Source: Prorocentrum cordatum
Taxonomy: Eukaryota > Sar > Dinophyceae > Prorocentrales > Prorocentraceae
Length of the DNA: 64,000 nucleotides
Direction of reading: 5' to 3'
Assembly (NCBI GenBank): GCA_963575745.1
Contig: CAUYUJ010019947.1
Location: 90,001-154,000 of the forward strand
A program made the translations under genes and the position numbers. Numbering within the stretch: position 1 is the stretch's first letter; each line of letters starts with the position of its first letter. The notes below the pieces were generated by a model. The model saw nothing but the letters and a program-made list of their open reading frames with translations, was not told the DNA's origin and made no database searches. Below, one piece after another: positions 1-11,060 of this stretch.

Positions 1-489
1 GGGCGAGGTGCGCGCGGGCACCTTGCGCGAACGTGATCCGCGGCTCCCCCGGCTCAGCCGCCCCGCCAGTTTTCGCGGGCCTGCCGGTGCTGGCCCCTGG
101 CTGACGAGAGTGCCGGAAATCTCCGCCAGCCAGTTGGGGCACTTCTCGGCCAGGGCGACAAACGGCAGCGTCCGCGCCGCTGCTTCTAAAGACGCGCTCG
201 CGCCGAATGCTGCGAAGCTGCGAGCAGCCGTGACTGACTCTTGAGGGTCGAGCCGCCGCCCAAGCAACTCGCGAATCACCGGGCGCGCCGCGGGTGCGCC
301 AGGGGCCGCGTCGCCGCCAGGCAGAGCGGCGTCCGCGTCAGCCCCGAAGATTCCCCACGAAGTGTGGGTGCGCAACGCTGAACGTATTCAAAAGAATGCG
401 CTGGAAGACCAAACGCACGCGCTGCCGCCGCGCGTGGGCGCTCGCTTTTGCCCCGAGCGGGCGTCGAAGCAGCTGCGGGGAAGTGCCCC

Positions 490-1520
490 CCCACTCAACC
501 GAATCAGGCGATGCGGCGGCTGCAAGCGTCATGGTCATGGTGCGCTGGTGGAGCCATATCTGCGCCGCGCACGTCGTCCTTCCAGAAGCGCGCGTGCTCC
601 ACGCTGGCTCCGCCAACGGCTAGGGGCTGGACGGTGGCTGCCAAAATGTCGAGCGTTTCGTGCTCGATGCCCTCGTGCGCGCGGCCGTGGCGTTGACCCC
701 GAAGGCCGCGAGGTCGTCGATGGCCCGTGCCTTCCGCGACCACCAACCGTCCGCGACGCGGCAATCCTGGTCGGTGCCGAATCGCGGCGACAGCACGACG
801 CCGGCGAAGCCTGGTGGCAGCGGTCGCCAGCAAACCTGACCACTATCGCGTCCGAATGTCCTGTTGCCCCGACTCTCTCGAGGATTCGCTCGTTCTGTTC
901 CAGTGCGCCCAGGGGATGCTGCGTTGGGGGCTCGCCGAGCAGCGGAATGCAGGGGCGCATGGCGCCGCTGCGCGGCACCTCCCCGACGAGAAGGACACCG
1001 CGCGACAGATCTGTTGCCGCGTCCAAGTCTGGCGGGCCTGCCGCCTCCAGCATCCGGGCGAACAGAGCCAGATTTGTTCCTCCGGCCCGACGGTGGGCCG
1101 CGCGTGGGAGGGGGGGCTCGCGTGTCGAGCCTGCCGCGCTGGGGCCGTCGCGCCCTGGCGATGCTGCTGGCCAGCTCGCGGGCGTGGAAGCAGCGACTGC
1201 GCAAAAGTCGGCGCAGCGCTAATTTATCGTTAACCTGCGCGCCTCGGGCGGCGCCAACAAACCGGTGAACGTTGGGGGGCGCGGCGCAGTCGAGGTGGCT
1301 AAGAGAGCCCTCGCCCCAGAGACCGGAAGAGGGTTTAAAGACAACGCCCGCTGCAGCTCGCAACGCAGCGAAACCGCGCGCGACCCCTGAAGCGCTGGCA
1401 AGGCTCTCCAAGAGCCCCTCCGCGTCGGAAGACGCGTCGCAGTAGGCGCCCCCCGTGCCCCCATCACCATTGAGGCCAGTTCTGGTCAGACTGCTGCCCT
1501 GGGACTTCTCTGCGCTCACC
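490..1520 (-). pseudogene. decayed coding-like region, family not recognised
   Basis: I do not recognise this gene. The minus strand has a 299-codon open frame (1519-620) and an overlapping frame (833-504). Two parts look like real protein rather than GC-rich noise: a stretch with CRVADGWWSRKARAIDDLA near 800-700, and, in the next frame, EHETLDILAATVQPLAVGGA near 665-610. Reading from one into the other needs a single frame change near 690-670. The mixed residues, Trp and Asp/Glu included, differ from the Arg/Pro/Ala-rich products of the other frames. There are no recognisable catalytic motifs. The most likely explanation is a remnant of a retroelement polyprotein; a host gene exon is possible. 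Confidence 0.3.
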
Positions 1521-1715
1521 GTTGTGCGTCTCTTTTCTTCGCGACTGCGTGCTGCCCGTCTGCGCCCTCATTTGTTTGAATGTGGGGGTGGGACAAATGG
1601 GGGGGGGGCGAAAGGCAGAAGAAATATACCGCCACCAGCAAACTAGTACGCGTGCCTTAGAACGCATGAACAGGTCGAGCGAGCACGCGCGCGCGTTTGC
1701 GCGCGCGACGCACGC

Positions 1716-2232
1716 TTACGACGACGCATGCACGCGCGTGCAAACGTCAGCGCGCGCGCGTAACGGTGGAAACCATGCTAAGCTTGAGCTCGCGAAAAAC
1801 TCAAATGAGCTCCGGTTGAATTGGTTTGGGTGCGACGGGCACTGTGCGCAGCGGTTATGGGACGGCGTTGTTTTGGCAGGCCCGCCCCCTGGCCGCGACG
1901 GGCCCGACGCCGCGCCGCCGCGCCGCGGCAACCGCCATCGCTGCCCCAAGTGATTTTCCCAGTCGACGATTTGCGTGTAAACCGTTTGCCCGGGCAACTT
2001 GGCGCCGCCCCAACTGGGCCACGACGACCGCGAGTGGGGCGGCAGCGAATGGCGCGAGCAGCTCCCGCGCAGGCGGGGGCGATCGATAGCAGTCGCGGAC
2101 AGCCGCGAACAGCTGCGAACGGCGATCATCAGCGAAGGCAGTTATGAGCCGTGCGAACGCATTATCCGTGCTCGTCTGGGTTCGACCACGCGCCACGTAG
2201 ATGCGAGTGAATGCAGCAAGGGGCGATTCCAT
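1716..2232 (-). other. short coding-like stretch, unrecognised
   Basis: Minus-strand frame 2232-1855 contains a plausible protein-like stretch (YVARGRTQTSTDNAFARLIT and LLAPFAAAPLAVVVAQLGRR). No start context, domain or partner supports a function. It could be an exon of the decayed region to its left or chance open frame in GC-rich DNA. Confidence 0.2.
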
Positions 2233-3523
2233 TGGCGACCCAGTTTGTCCAGCGCATGCAAACCATGCGCCACCTGACCCCGGACAACCAAGTCCGCGTT
2301 CGCGAATTCCCCACAGGCGCGAAGGGCGTCAAAGACGGCGCAAGATTGCCATTCTTTTTCTGTCGGGTCGAGAGGCCGACGAGCTTCGCCAAAAAAGAAT
2401 TAATGACGCAGGGGGCTACCTTGCAATTGCCTTCGCGCGCAGTTCAAGACGAAAAAAGATCAGCCAAGATTTTTCGAGAAAAAGAAAAAATTGAGAAAAT
2501 AAGCTCTCCTGGCGCCCTCAAAACAACTCAAAGTTACTTTGTCGCCAATGCCCCCCGCGACCCCCTGGTCTCGAAATGAGGACTTGGGGGCGCCTTGCAG
2601 GGATTTCCCCGAATCGATGTCAACAATTGAACGCCGAGGCGGCGTCGCAATCCGCATCGACGCGCGGTCAATGGACACCCCCGTCGGCATGGGCAGCAAG
2701 GGCGATGCGAGCTCGGGTCAGAGCACAGCATCGCGCCACGATTAGCGGACAGTCTGCATGCCGACACCCAACCCCAATGCAAAGAAGCTGACGTCGTCGA
2801 GGCATGTGGCCCCTGCGTAAGTTGGCGCGCCGTGCAGCTCAACTTTAGCGAGTGGCTGCGCAGCGCCCGATCGACCTGTCCAACTTACACATGATGGCCA
2901 TCCGTGTCCCTCTTTATGCTCCCCTTTCCCGCAACCGCCGCACAGGGACGAATTGTGAGCACCGGTTGCGCGCCAGCCAGATTTGCCCGCGGCGAATGGC
3001 GGCGCCAAAGCCGCCAGAAATGCCGCTGTCAAAAGCGTCGTTCCATGCGCGTAAATTCTGAACAGGGTCGCGACCGCGACGCACGCGGGGTTGCCAAACT
3101 GAGGCAACCAGTGGCCCGTGGACAAGGCGCAGCCGCACAAAATTACCATTTCCCCAAACCTACGAAACCGCCAATGGATACGAACAAAGAATTTTCCAAC
3201 GCGCGGGCGACCACTTCTTCTTCCTTTTTTTCGGCTTGTCCTGCTTGCTAATGAATTTGACGCAAAGCCCGAGCACCCATCCTCGCGTTGGTATCTTGGC
3301 GGGCCCTTAGCCCAGCAACGGCCGTTGATTCCGGGAATACCACATTTGAGTATTGAAAACCGCTAGAAGCATGGATCGAGTCTTGAACGGCGTCGTTTGG
3401 CAACACTTTAAGATTTTGTAGGGCCGCAGCAGTCGCCCCCCCCGTATCAGCCACCCCCATATGCAAACCAAAGACGCCCCTCCTTCCAGGCAGCTCCCCT
3501 GGGCGTTTTTTTTGGGATGGGCC
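2233..3523. other. no gene recognised
   Basis: Open frames occur on both strands, none with a recognisable domain. I see no RNA gene, long repeat or clear element boundary. Confidence 0.4.
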
Positions 3524-3629
3524 AGCGGGGATTTTTTGTCGCGACCGCAGGCGAAGGCGCCGGCGGCGTCACATACTAGCGGGGATACTTTTTTGGTCGC
3601 GTCCGCAAGCGAAGGCGCAAGCGGAGTCA
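3524..3629 (+). repeat. two-copy direct repeat, about 50 bp unit
   Basis: Two adjacent copies (about 3524-3571 and 3578-3629) share AGCGGGGAT, a T-run, TCGCG(A/T)CCGCA(G/A)GCGAAGGCGC and end in G(C/A)GTCA. Copies differ by small indels. Function unknown. Confidence 0.6.
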
Positions 3630-3655
3630 GGAGCGCTACGGGTCACGACAGCGGC

Positions 3656-4735
3656 CTAATTAGCAGCTAGACGCGCCGCAAGCCGGCCGGCCCACTCAGA
3701 CAGCAGCGGCAGACTGCGCGGGAGGAGCTGCAAGCTGGGGGCGTCCAGGGTGCTCGAGCACTTGCAACACGGCAAAATGCGGGTGAATTCGAGAGGTGCC
3801 GAGTGGCAAGACCCGAAGGAGCATGAGGACAATAGCTGTGGGCGGTGCGTCCAGCATGCCGTCGGAGTGTCCAGACGTTGTAAGCGATGGGCCGTCGCCA
3901 GTGGGGCGCCAAGCCCAGGCCGCGCCAACGGCGTGTGCGAGCCAGCTGAGCTGCTCCGCCGAGGAACGTCGAATGCCAGACCGGGGGTGGGACGGGCTTG
4001 GGGGGCGGCCGAGGCTGCGAAGGCTGATCCACTCGAAGAGGGCTGCCCTCCAGGGGCCGTCAACCCGCGCAACATGAGGAACCACCGAACCTGCAGGGGG
4101 CCATCCACGCACGGCTGCGCGGGCGCCGGCTGAAGCGCTGCGTGAGGCCAAGCTGGTGGGAAAAAACATCGCCAGCGTGGTGGGGCGCCCAAGGTGGAAC
4201 TGCACGGCAGCAGCCGCTTGATGTACGCCGAAGGCCACCGTGGGACTGCCTTATCCGCCGAATGCGTCATTCCCCGCAGGGATCCAGGGTCTCCGTCGAA
4301 TCCGTCATTCCACGCGGGCGTCCAGGGTCGCAGCTAACCGCCGCTGAAGGTGACGTAAAGTTACCGCTGCCAGCGGGGGTCCTGGGCAGCCCTGGGTGTG
4401 GTGACGAAAGCCTCCGAGACCAGGATACACGCCTGGCGGCAACCCAGCCTGAGGGAGACCCGGAGGGTGGGGCAGTGGGGACAGACAACACCGACCCCCC
4501 ACGCGGAGGGGCTCCCAAGGGGCATCCGGCGAGGGTGGGGCGCAGGGAAGCGACCACCCCGAGGTCCAAGGGCAGGGGACGTGGCCTGAGCCCGGCCCGA
4601 GAGGGACCCGAGGAGAGAGACCAGCGGGGATACGCGAAGCGTCAACTATGTCGACGGGAACCCAACCGTGACCACGTGGAGCATCCCAGAGGCCACAGAA
4701 AGGAGCAACAACGCTCAAAACCATCAAACCTCCAA
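3656..4735. other. GC-rich stretch with ambiguous open frames
   Basis: Both strands are open for 100-400 codons (minus 4270-3656, plus 4142-5347). The products are Pro/Ser/Arg-rich and carry no motif I know, and the plus frame runs into the TCC microsatellite. I make no gene call. Confidence 0.3.
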
Positions 4736-4737
4736 AT

Positions 4738-4992
4738 TCGAACCTTCTCCTCCTCCTTCTCCTCCTCCTGCTCCTCTTTCTTTTCTCCTCCTCATGCTCC
4801 TCCTCCCTCACTCTGCTTCTCCCTCCTGGCTCCGCGCTTCGCCCTCCTGCTCGTCGTCGTCGTCGTTCGCCTCCTCCTCCCTTTCTTCTTCCTCCTCCTC
4901 CTCCTCCTCCTCCCACTCCTCCTCCCGCTCCCCCTTCAACTCCCAACTCCCCCTTCCCCATCCCCATCCTCATCCTTCTCCGTCTCCTCCAT
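4738..4992 (+). repeat. (TCC)n-type microsatellite with TCG interruptions
   Basis: Imperfect pyrimidine-rich trinucleotide array dominated by TCC with short TCG runs near 4850-4865. It is the left boundary of the captured RNase H segment. Confidence 0.9.
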
Positions 4993-5223
4993 CTTTCTTT
5001 CGGACTGCCGCTGGCCCTACCGGGCGCGTGAAAGGAAAATGTGCGTGGTTCCTGCCATGACACTGCGTCGAGCTCATAGCGACCCCGGGGGCCTGTGCCT
5101 GGGTCGAGGGACGTTTCTGCGATTACAGACGCACAAGAATACTGAATCAACCAGCTGGCAAAGAGGAGGAGGAGAAGGAGGGACAGGCAATCAACATGGA
5201 CAAAAAAAATATGCTACAATGGA

Positions 5224-5826
5224 TCACACAACTATGGCGAGATACTTGCAAAATGCACATAACGCTGCGTCTAAAGCTAACGTCTCCGCTTCGAACGCAG
5301 ACCGGATGTTCGTCACCACCTCCCCCTTCAGCGCTAGCTCCTCGTAGTGGACTTCGCGCCCGTCAACGCCCTGAGCCCCATAGATTGCATAGCCGATCCC
5401 CGCCAATCGGTGACTATCAGAATGCAGACCGCGAAAGCCTCCATCCACGTATATCTTAATAGCCCCACTGGAAACGTATGTGTGCAGTGCCTCCGGGCTC
5501 TCCCAGTGGAGATTTTGACGCGCGTCCATCGCTGCGTTCACGAGGTAGTCGGGCACTGTGTTCATGTCCCTGGGGGCCCAATTGACGTAGGAATCGATAT
5601 CCCGTCTTGGATTCCACCCAGCCCGTTCCAACGCGAACAACTTGGCGCAGATCCTCCTGAACACCAACTCGAGTTCTGGAGCTCGTAATACCGAGTGCCC
5701 GTTGATGACGTCAGCTACCCCCAAGCAGTCGACCTGGATCCAGAGGCGCTTGCTCCACGAATCCCACTTGAGGTCCATAGGGTGGGGAGGCAATGCAGGT
5801 CTAACCTGACCTGTATTCCTCTCCAC
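5224..5826 (-). pseudogene. tandem RNase H-like fragment of a retroelement
   Basis: The 200-residue frame carries two RNase H-fold halves in unusual order. Residues about 25-105 look like the C-terminal half of one domain (IQVDCLGVADVING, then NWAPRDMNTVPDYLVNAAMD, matching the usual 'resident D ... PRxxNxxAD.LAN' end). Residues about 122-195 look like the N-terminal half of a second (IKIYVDGG with the first Asp, then AFEAETLALDAAL with the Glu). I infer a tandem-RNase H arrangement as in dinoflagellate reverse transcriptase polyproteins, cut out so that only the junction remains. No reverse transcriptase motif adjoins it. TCC microsatellites bound the segment on both sides. The frame is open but is probably a dead fragment. 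Confidence 0.65.
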
Positions 5827-5866
5827 CTCTGGTCGTCGTTGTCCTCCTCCTCCTCGCCCTCCTCCT
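5827..5866 (+). repeat. short (TCC)n tract
   Basis: TCC-rich tract between the RNase H fragment and the dispersed repeat that starts with ATTCCTTTTCCTTAT. Confidence 0.8.
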
Positions 5867-6552
5867 CCTTCCCCCCCATTCCTTTTCCTTATGAGTAACT
5901 CCTCCCTGTCGCACCCCGAAGCCGGTTGAAAATGTGGGCCGGGCGTTTCGCCTGAGACTTCCTCACTATTTCTGATCCCGAAGCTGAGAAGCTGGCACCA
6001 GTTTCACATTTGGAGGGCGGGCCGCTTCCAAAATGTGGCGCTCGCATTAGCGCCGCGCATACTCGTCTTTAACAACTTGAAAGCGTTTCACGGATGGAGG
6101 GCGGACCGCTTCCCAAATGTGGCTCTCGCCTGGGCGCCGCGCGTATTCGTCTGAAGCATTTGCAGTCGTTGAGGGCGGCTCCTTTTCAAATGTGGCTCTC
6201 GCCTCAGCGCGGCGCACATTCGTTTAAACACACTAAAAGAGTTCAACGGATTCTCATGGCAAACGAACCAGACGTGTTTTGGAACGATTCAGGATTGTCA
6301 AGGCGCAAACGTTGATTCGCAGAGTTGAAGTCCCAAGAACGATGTTCCGGCACGATTCAGGATTGTCAAGACGCAGCCGTGGCGTTGGAGTCTGACGAAG
6401 GTCTGTTGGCACGCGTCAGGATCTTCAAACAATTATCTCCCAACGGAGCGCTTCCCCAATGGAAATGAATCCTTGTAGGGGCCCGTAAAGACGCAGCTTG
6501 GAGGGAGGGTTTATTTCAGAATCGCTAATGAGCCTTGGGTTCACACTGGTCC
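5867..6552 (+). repeat. dispersed repeat family 1, copy A (TCC-bounded)
   Basis: Homologous over its length to 20863-21712. Both begin after a TCC tract with ATTCCTT..CTTAT and CCTGTCGCACC(A/C)CGAAGCC. Both contain 3-4 internal tandem units of about 85 bp (GGAGGGCGG..CTTCCAAATGTGGCTCTCGCC..GCGCCGCGC), then a segment with TCCCAAGAACG and CAGGATTGTCAAGACGC, and end in ACACTGGTCCT running into another TCC tract. Non-coding; origin unknown. Confidence 0.85.
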
Positions 6553-6889
6553 TGCTCCTCCTCTTCATCCCCCTCGTCCCCCTTTCTCCTCCTCTCTCCC
6601 CTCTCCCTTCCTCCTCTCTCCCTTCCTTCTCCCCCTCCCCCTCCCCGCCCTCTTTGCTTCCTCCCCTTCCTTCCCCTCCTTTCCCTCCCTCCCTCTCCCT
6701 ACTCCTCCTCCTCCTGCTCCTCCTCCTCCTCCTCCTCATCCTTCTTCTCCTCCTCCTCCTCCTCCTTTTCCTCCTCCTCCTCCTCTCTCCTCCTCCTCCT
6801 TCTCTCCTCCTCCTCCTCCTCGTCCTCGTCTCCTCCTCGTCCTCGTCCTCGTCTCGTCTCGTCCTCGTCCTCGTCGTCCTCGTCCTCGT

Positions 6890-6948
<59 letters not shown>

Positions 6949-7065
6949 TCCCTCGTCCTCGTCCTCCTCCTCCCTCCTCCTCCCTCCTCCCCTCCTCCTC
7001 CTCCTCCTCCTCCTCCTCCTCCTCCTCCTCCTCCTCCTCCTCCTCCTCCTCCTCCCCTCTTCCCT
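6553..7065 (+). repeat. long (TCC)n/(TCCTCG)n microsatellite
   Basis: About 510 bp of near-pure pyrimidine-rich trinucleotide repeats, with a TCCTCG hexamer block near 6830-6960 and perfect TCC near 6990-7053. It follows directly on the right end of dispersed repeat copy A. Confidence 0.95.
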
Positions 7066-7167
7066 CCACCCCGCCCACCCGCCGCGGCCGCGCAGGCGAC
7101 ATACCCGGCCGAGCCCCCCGCGCTGCCGCGCCGGCGCGGCGCCGCCGTGCCTGCCGCCTTCGCGGCA

Positions 7168-7169
7168 CT

Positions 7170-7223
<54 letters not shown>

Positions 7224-7385
7224 TTCGTCTTCTTCGTCGTCGTCGTCGTCGTCGTCGTCGTCTTCGTCTTCATCGTCTTCGTCGTCGTCGTCGTCGTTGT
7301 CGTCCGCGTCTGCGTCTTCGTCTTCGTCGTCGTCTTCGTCGTCGTCGTCGTCGTCGTCGTCCACGTCGTCGTCGGCGTCCGCGTC
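7168..7385 (+). repeat. (TCG)n microsatellite
   Basis: TCG array with TCT/TCC variants, separated from the preceding TCC array by about 100 bp of GC-rich unique DNA. Confidence 0.95.
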
Positions 7386-7504
7386 CATGTTCGTCGTCGG
7401 GAGGACAAAGGAAGAGGAGAGGGGGAGGATTGGGTGGGGGGGGGGGAGAAGGCTGAGTATTGAGGCTCTACTAAAAGGAGGATAATACTGCACCAGCATG
7501 AGCC

Positions 7505-7634
7505 TTCGACGGCCCGCTCGGATGTCTTGGAACTGCGCTGGACCCCCCTGCCTGGCGCGCGGAGCGCGCCAGGGGCGGCGCCGGAGGCGCCGCCAGGGGG
7601 GCCAGAGCATATCTAAGAAATCTGCGCGGGCCGT
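7505..7634. mobile_element. MITE-like 130-bp element with 13-bp perfect TIR
   Basis: It starts TTCGACGGCCCGC and ends GCGGGCCGTCGAA, a perfect 13-bp inverted repeat. Inside is a strong GC hairpin (CTGGCGCGC / GCGCGCCAG and GGCGGCGCC / GGCGCCGCC) and a further partial inversion (TGGACCCCCC / GGGGGGCCA). It abuts a minus-strand coding-like stretch, so it may be an intron-like insertion; GC-AG ends on the minus strand are possible but the reading frame does not clearly resume on the far side. No transposase is encoded. Confidence 0.6.
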
Positions 7635-7920
7635 CGAAAATTTTGTTGATGCCAGTTTTTGTGCCTCGAACTGCGGAGGACGAGACACGGGCCAGCGCTC
7701 AGCGCAGGCGGCATACAGGCACCGCGCGTGCATAGAGCAACAATCGATGACTTGGCCAAGCCTGACGGCCATATACCCTTTTGCAGCAAGCTCCTTCCGG
7801 CAGGCTCTCTCGGCGAGAGCAGCCAGTCTGGACTCGAGAGACGGGCCCTCGGGGTGCGCACGAGCGGCGCCCAAGGTCTCAAGCAAAGGGTGCCGCACTG
7901 CACTGTTCACTGCTTGCTGA
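7635..7920 (-). pseudogene. coding-like exon, unrecognised
   Basis: Within a longer minus-strand open frame, this part reads like genuine protein (SRLAALAERACRKELAAKGY, then VRLGQVIDCCSMHARCLYAA), while its flanks are microsatellite translation. It contains three or four Cys residues but no motif I recognise. On its 3' side it stops exactly at the 130-bp TIR element, as an exon beside an intron-like insertion would. Function unknown. Confidence 0.35.
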
Positions 7921-9516
7921 GGGGGAGGATGGGTAGGATGGTGAGGGGGAGGGGGCGGGGGAGGAGGAGGAGGACGACGAGGGCGGCACACGGAGGGAGC
8001 AGGGGGAGGAGGAGGGTGAGGACGAGGGTGAGGGAGGCGGAAGTGTCGGAGGAGGCCGACGACGCGGAGACGGAGCATGAGGAGGTTAGTAATGCCATCG
8101 CGAATACGACGATTACGACGACGCTGACGTTCGCGACGACGCCATCGTCGACGACGAGGACGACGCCGACGACGAAGACGTCGCCGCCGACGCCGACGAC
8201 GTTGGCGACCGCGGGCCGCCTTGTCTGACGCCCGCTCGCCTGCTCTTCGACTCGGCCGCCAGCCTCGCTTCGGAGGCCGGCTGCTGCTCGACGACCAGCG
8301 CCGCCCCGCCGGGAGCGGCCTGCTGTGGGGAGGGGGGGGGACACGACGCGATACCAACGCAATCTTTCGGGAACCGTTCCTGGCTTCGGATGTTTTCTTG
8401 AACGGCCAGGGCCGGGCCGCGAGGGCCTTCGGAAGCTTGCTCCAGCGGCCTCGATCGTCATCCACGGACGACGGACATCACGATGGCCTGGCTTCGAAGG
8501 AGGAGCAGGAGGACGGGGAGGAGGAGTAGGGGGAGGAGGAGGAGGAGGAGGAGGAGGAGGAGGAGGAGGAGGAGGCTTCGAAGGTCTTTGGCCTCGAAGG
8601 GCTTCGGGCGTTTCCGCAGGTCCCCGTCGCGGTGGCTGGGCGCGACGCGGGAAACCGGCCAGGATGGACGGGGACCGATCTTGACTGGAGCTTGCTGGTG
8701 CAGAAGCAGTGCAAGCTCACGACCGAGGAGGAGGAGGAGGAGGAGGAGGAGGAGAAGGAGGAGGCGAAGGAGGAGGAGGAGCAAAGCAGTGCAAGCTCGC
8801 GAACGAGGATCGTGTCAATGTCCATGCCCTCGCGGTCCGAACACCGAAATGCGATCGCGTGGATATGCACGACCTGGATCGCTTCCGCGCGGTCTATCCG
8901 TGCAAGGCTGCTCGGTATCCACGGGGTTGTGGCCGAGGAGTCCGGACCGCGAGGCCTTGGATATGGACATGTTCCCAGCCCTGGATCTGTCTCGTGCGCC
9001 AGCGTACAGGTCGGCACGGAGAAGCAACAATCAACCGGATACGGACTCCACATCGTGGCTTAACCGAAGAAGAGCAAATGCTCTGTGGAGTCTGCGGTGG
9101 GGGGGGAGCGGAGGCGGGGATGGGTTGGGCGAGAGGAAGGACGTCGACGATGCTCGCTCGATCGTCAACACATAGTCGACGATAGAATTTCGATGTAGGA
9201 CCGCGGTCGTTTTCGAATGTGAAGCGTGTAGAGACGTGTTTCGCTTGACGGCGAGGATGAAGGCGAGGAGGGTCCCGAGGAGAAGAGCAGGCGGATGAGG
9301 CGAGGGAGGACGGGGGGGCGCCAGGATGAGCAGAAAGAGCACAGAAGTGGCGAGGACAAAGACGATGACCAGGAGAAGCGATGAACAAGAAGAGGGAGGA
9401 GGTGGGGAGTGACGAGGTCCATCAGGATGAGCATTAGGAGCGAGGGCGAGGAGCGAGGAGAACGATAAGGAAAACTACAAGAGGATGAGGAGCGTGTAGA
9501 GATGAAGGCGATACTG
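7921..9516. repeat. purine-rich and GACGAC simple-sequence region, no gene
   Basis: It contains GGA-rich tracts (about 7921-8060, 8495-8575, 8727-8786), a GACGACG-type tract (8100-8215) and degenerate purine-rich DNA up to 9516. Open frames through it are low-complexity. I see no conserved domain. Confidence 0.6.
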
Positions 9517-10013
9517 ATAAAGACGAGAAGGAGGATCCGTGGCTCTTCACTCCTGGATAGACATCCGAAAGACTCACATGGGAGACACATGCCGCCGAGG
9601 GAGTCGTCGCATCTTTGTGGTCGTCCTCCCCCAGCAGACCTCCGACAGGCAACTCTGCTCGCCCTAAGTGCTTCGCGTAGAAATTTACATAGATGAGGCC
9701 ACTCTGCGTACGCCCTTGAGCGACTTTCAACTCGACCTTACCAAAGGCGATCCATTCCGGAGTGTCGACGAGATGGTCTGAGATGACGTGGCGGTACCCT
9801 CCAGCTTGCTTTGCCTCCGCCCAAGACCCTGTGATGTTGATGTCTACGAAGTACATATCCGCGCAATGTCCACCCAACGGGCGCGCATCGGCTTGCACCA
9901 GAAGCAATGCGTCGCCAGTGCTCGCTCCGCGGGGAATGTTCAGCAGAACGTGCCTGCCTGGCTTCATCAAGTCGAACCGCTCGCCATGCTCCCATAAAGA
10001 CGAGAAGGAGGAT
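9517..10013. repeat. 20-bp direct repeats flanking a coding-like segment
   Basis: ATAAAGACGAGAAGGAGGAT occurs exactly at 9517-9536 and again at 9994-10013. The 457 bp between them are non-repetitive and coding-like. The repeat has the purine-rich composition of the adjoining GGA array, so this could be a target-site duplication, or the segment may have been captured by recombination in the microsatellite. Confidence 0.85.
9537..9993 (-). pseudogene. captured coding segment, unrecognised protein
   Basis: Minus-strand frame with a convincing protein sequence: ERFDLMKPGRHVLLNIPRGA, then CADMYFVDINITGSWAEAKQ, then GLIYVNFYAKHLGRAELPVG. Composition is balanced and there is no stop over about 150 codons. 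I do not recognise the family. A second coding-like stretch on the same strand (10585-10385) lies beyond the GGA array, so the array could sit in an intron of one gene. The exact 20-bp direct repeats at both edges argue instead for an inserted or captured piece. Confidence 0.4.
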
Positions 10014-10250
10014 GAGGAGGAGGATGAGGAGAAGGATGAGGATAAGGATGATGAGGGGGAGGGGGAGGGGGAGGGAGAGGGGGAGGGGGAGGGGGAGGAG
10101 GAGGAGGAGGAGGAGGAGGAGGAGGAGGAGGAGGAGGAGGAGGAGGACGAGGAGGAGGAGGAGGAGGGACGAGGAGGAGGAGGAGAAGGAGGAGGAGGAG
10201 GAGGAGGAGCAGGATGAGGAGTCTGAGAACTTGAGGGATGAGGATGAGGT
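10014..10250 (+). repeat. (GGA)n microsatellite
   Basis: Purine-rich array: GATGAGGA units, then GGGGGA units (10048-10096), then GGA (10097-10210). Confidence 0.95.
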
Positions 10251-10384
10251 GTGAGGAGCGATGAGGCGGACAAAGACGGGGACTAAGAGGCGGGGGAGGG
10301 GGGGGATCCGAAGTGGAGAAAGATCGTTGTGATCGTAGTCTGGTTGAGTGGCTGTGTGCGCGTCCAAGTATAACTACGCGTAGA

Positions 10385-10585
10385 AGTCGGAACATGTTTG
10401 CAACTACCTGCCTGAGGTGGTGAGCGTGTCCACCAACGTCAACCATGTTGGAGATCAAATCCTTCACCTTGTAACTCGTAGTGCCGTTGATTTTGTAGGT
10501 CCCTGAACCGAGCGAGTCTTGTGTCGACGACAACTCTGCGTACAATTCGTTGGACAACCCAAAGCGGCGAATTATGATTAGAATC
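10385..10585 (-). pseudogene. coding-like exon, unrecognised
   Basis: Minus-strand frame with IIIRRFGLSNELYAELSSTQ and TTSYKVKDLISNMVDVGGHA, richer in polar and aromatic residues than the GC-rich frames around it. No family recognised. It may belong with the coding-like segment at 9537-9993 across the GGA array. Confidence 0.35.
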
Positions 10586-10599
10586 CGCGCAGCACCGCA

Positions 10600-11060
10600 C
10601 CTTGCTGGACCTCCCCCAGGAAACCATAGACGTGGCGTCAATCTCGCAGTTCGCAGCCCCCAGCGACGGCGTGGTCTGATTCTTGTTAGCGTGGCACGTC
10701 GCTGCGCTGGACACACCAGGAAACCAACGACATGGAACCAACACAATAACTCGAAACACAAAATGACAAAGTCAAGGCCGCGTAAGGCCGCACTAGGCTG
10801 GACCTCCCCAGAGGCCCACGAACGTGGCGACAATTTCGCAAGCCCCAAAGACGGTGAGGCCTCACTCAAGGTCTGCGGGGGGCTGCCGCACTGCGCTGGG
10901 CCCTCTGGGGGCCCGCGGAAGCGGCGACACTTTCGCAGCTCGCAGCCGCGAGGTCTCACTCGGGTCTGCGCAAGGCCGCAGGTACGACCGACCCCCCACG
11001 GGGCCCAAACACGTGGCAACGGTTTCGCAGCTCGCAGCACCTGGGGACGGCGATGTAGCA
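10600..11060 (+). repeat. degenerate tandem repeat, about 90-110 bp unit
   Basis: Four to five diverged units share GCTGGACCTCCCC, ACGTGGCG(A/T)CAAT(T/C)TCGCAG, CTCGCAGC and a GACGG box. The clearest unit starts are near 10608, 10796, 10898 and 10990. Function unknown. Confidence 0.6.

Noticed and set aside
6498-8465. Frames of 300-590 codons through TCC/TCG arrays
   Set aside because: Poly-Ser, poly-Leu, poly-Asp or poly-Glu translations of microsatellites. Only the 7635-7920 part looks protein-like and is listed separately.
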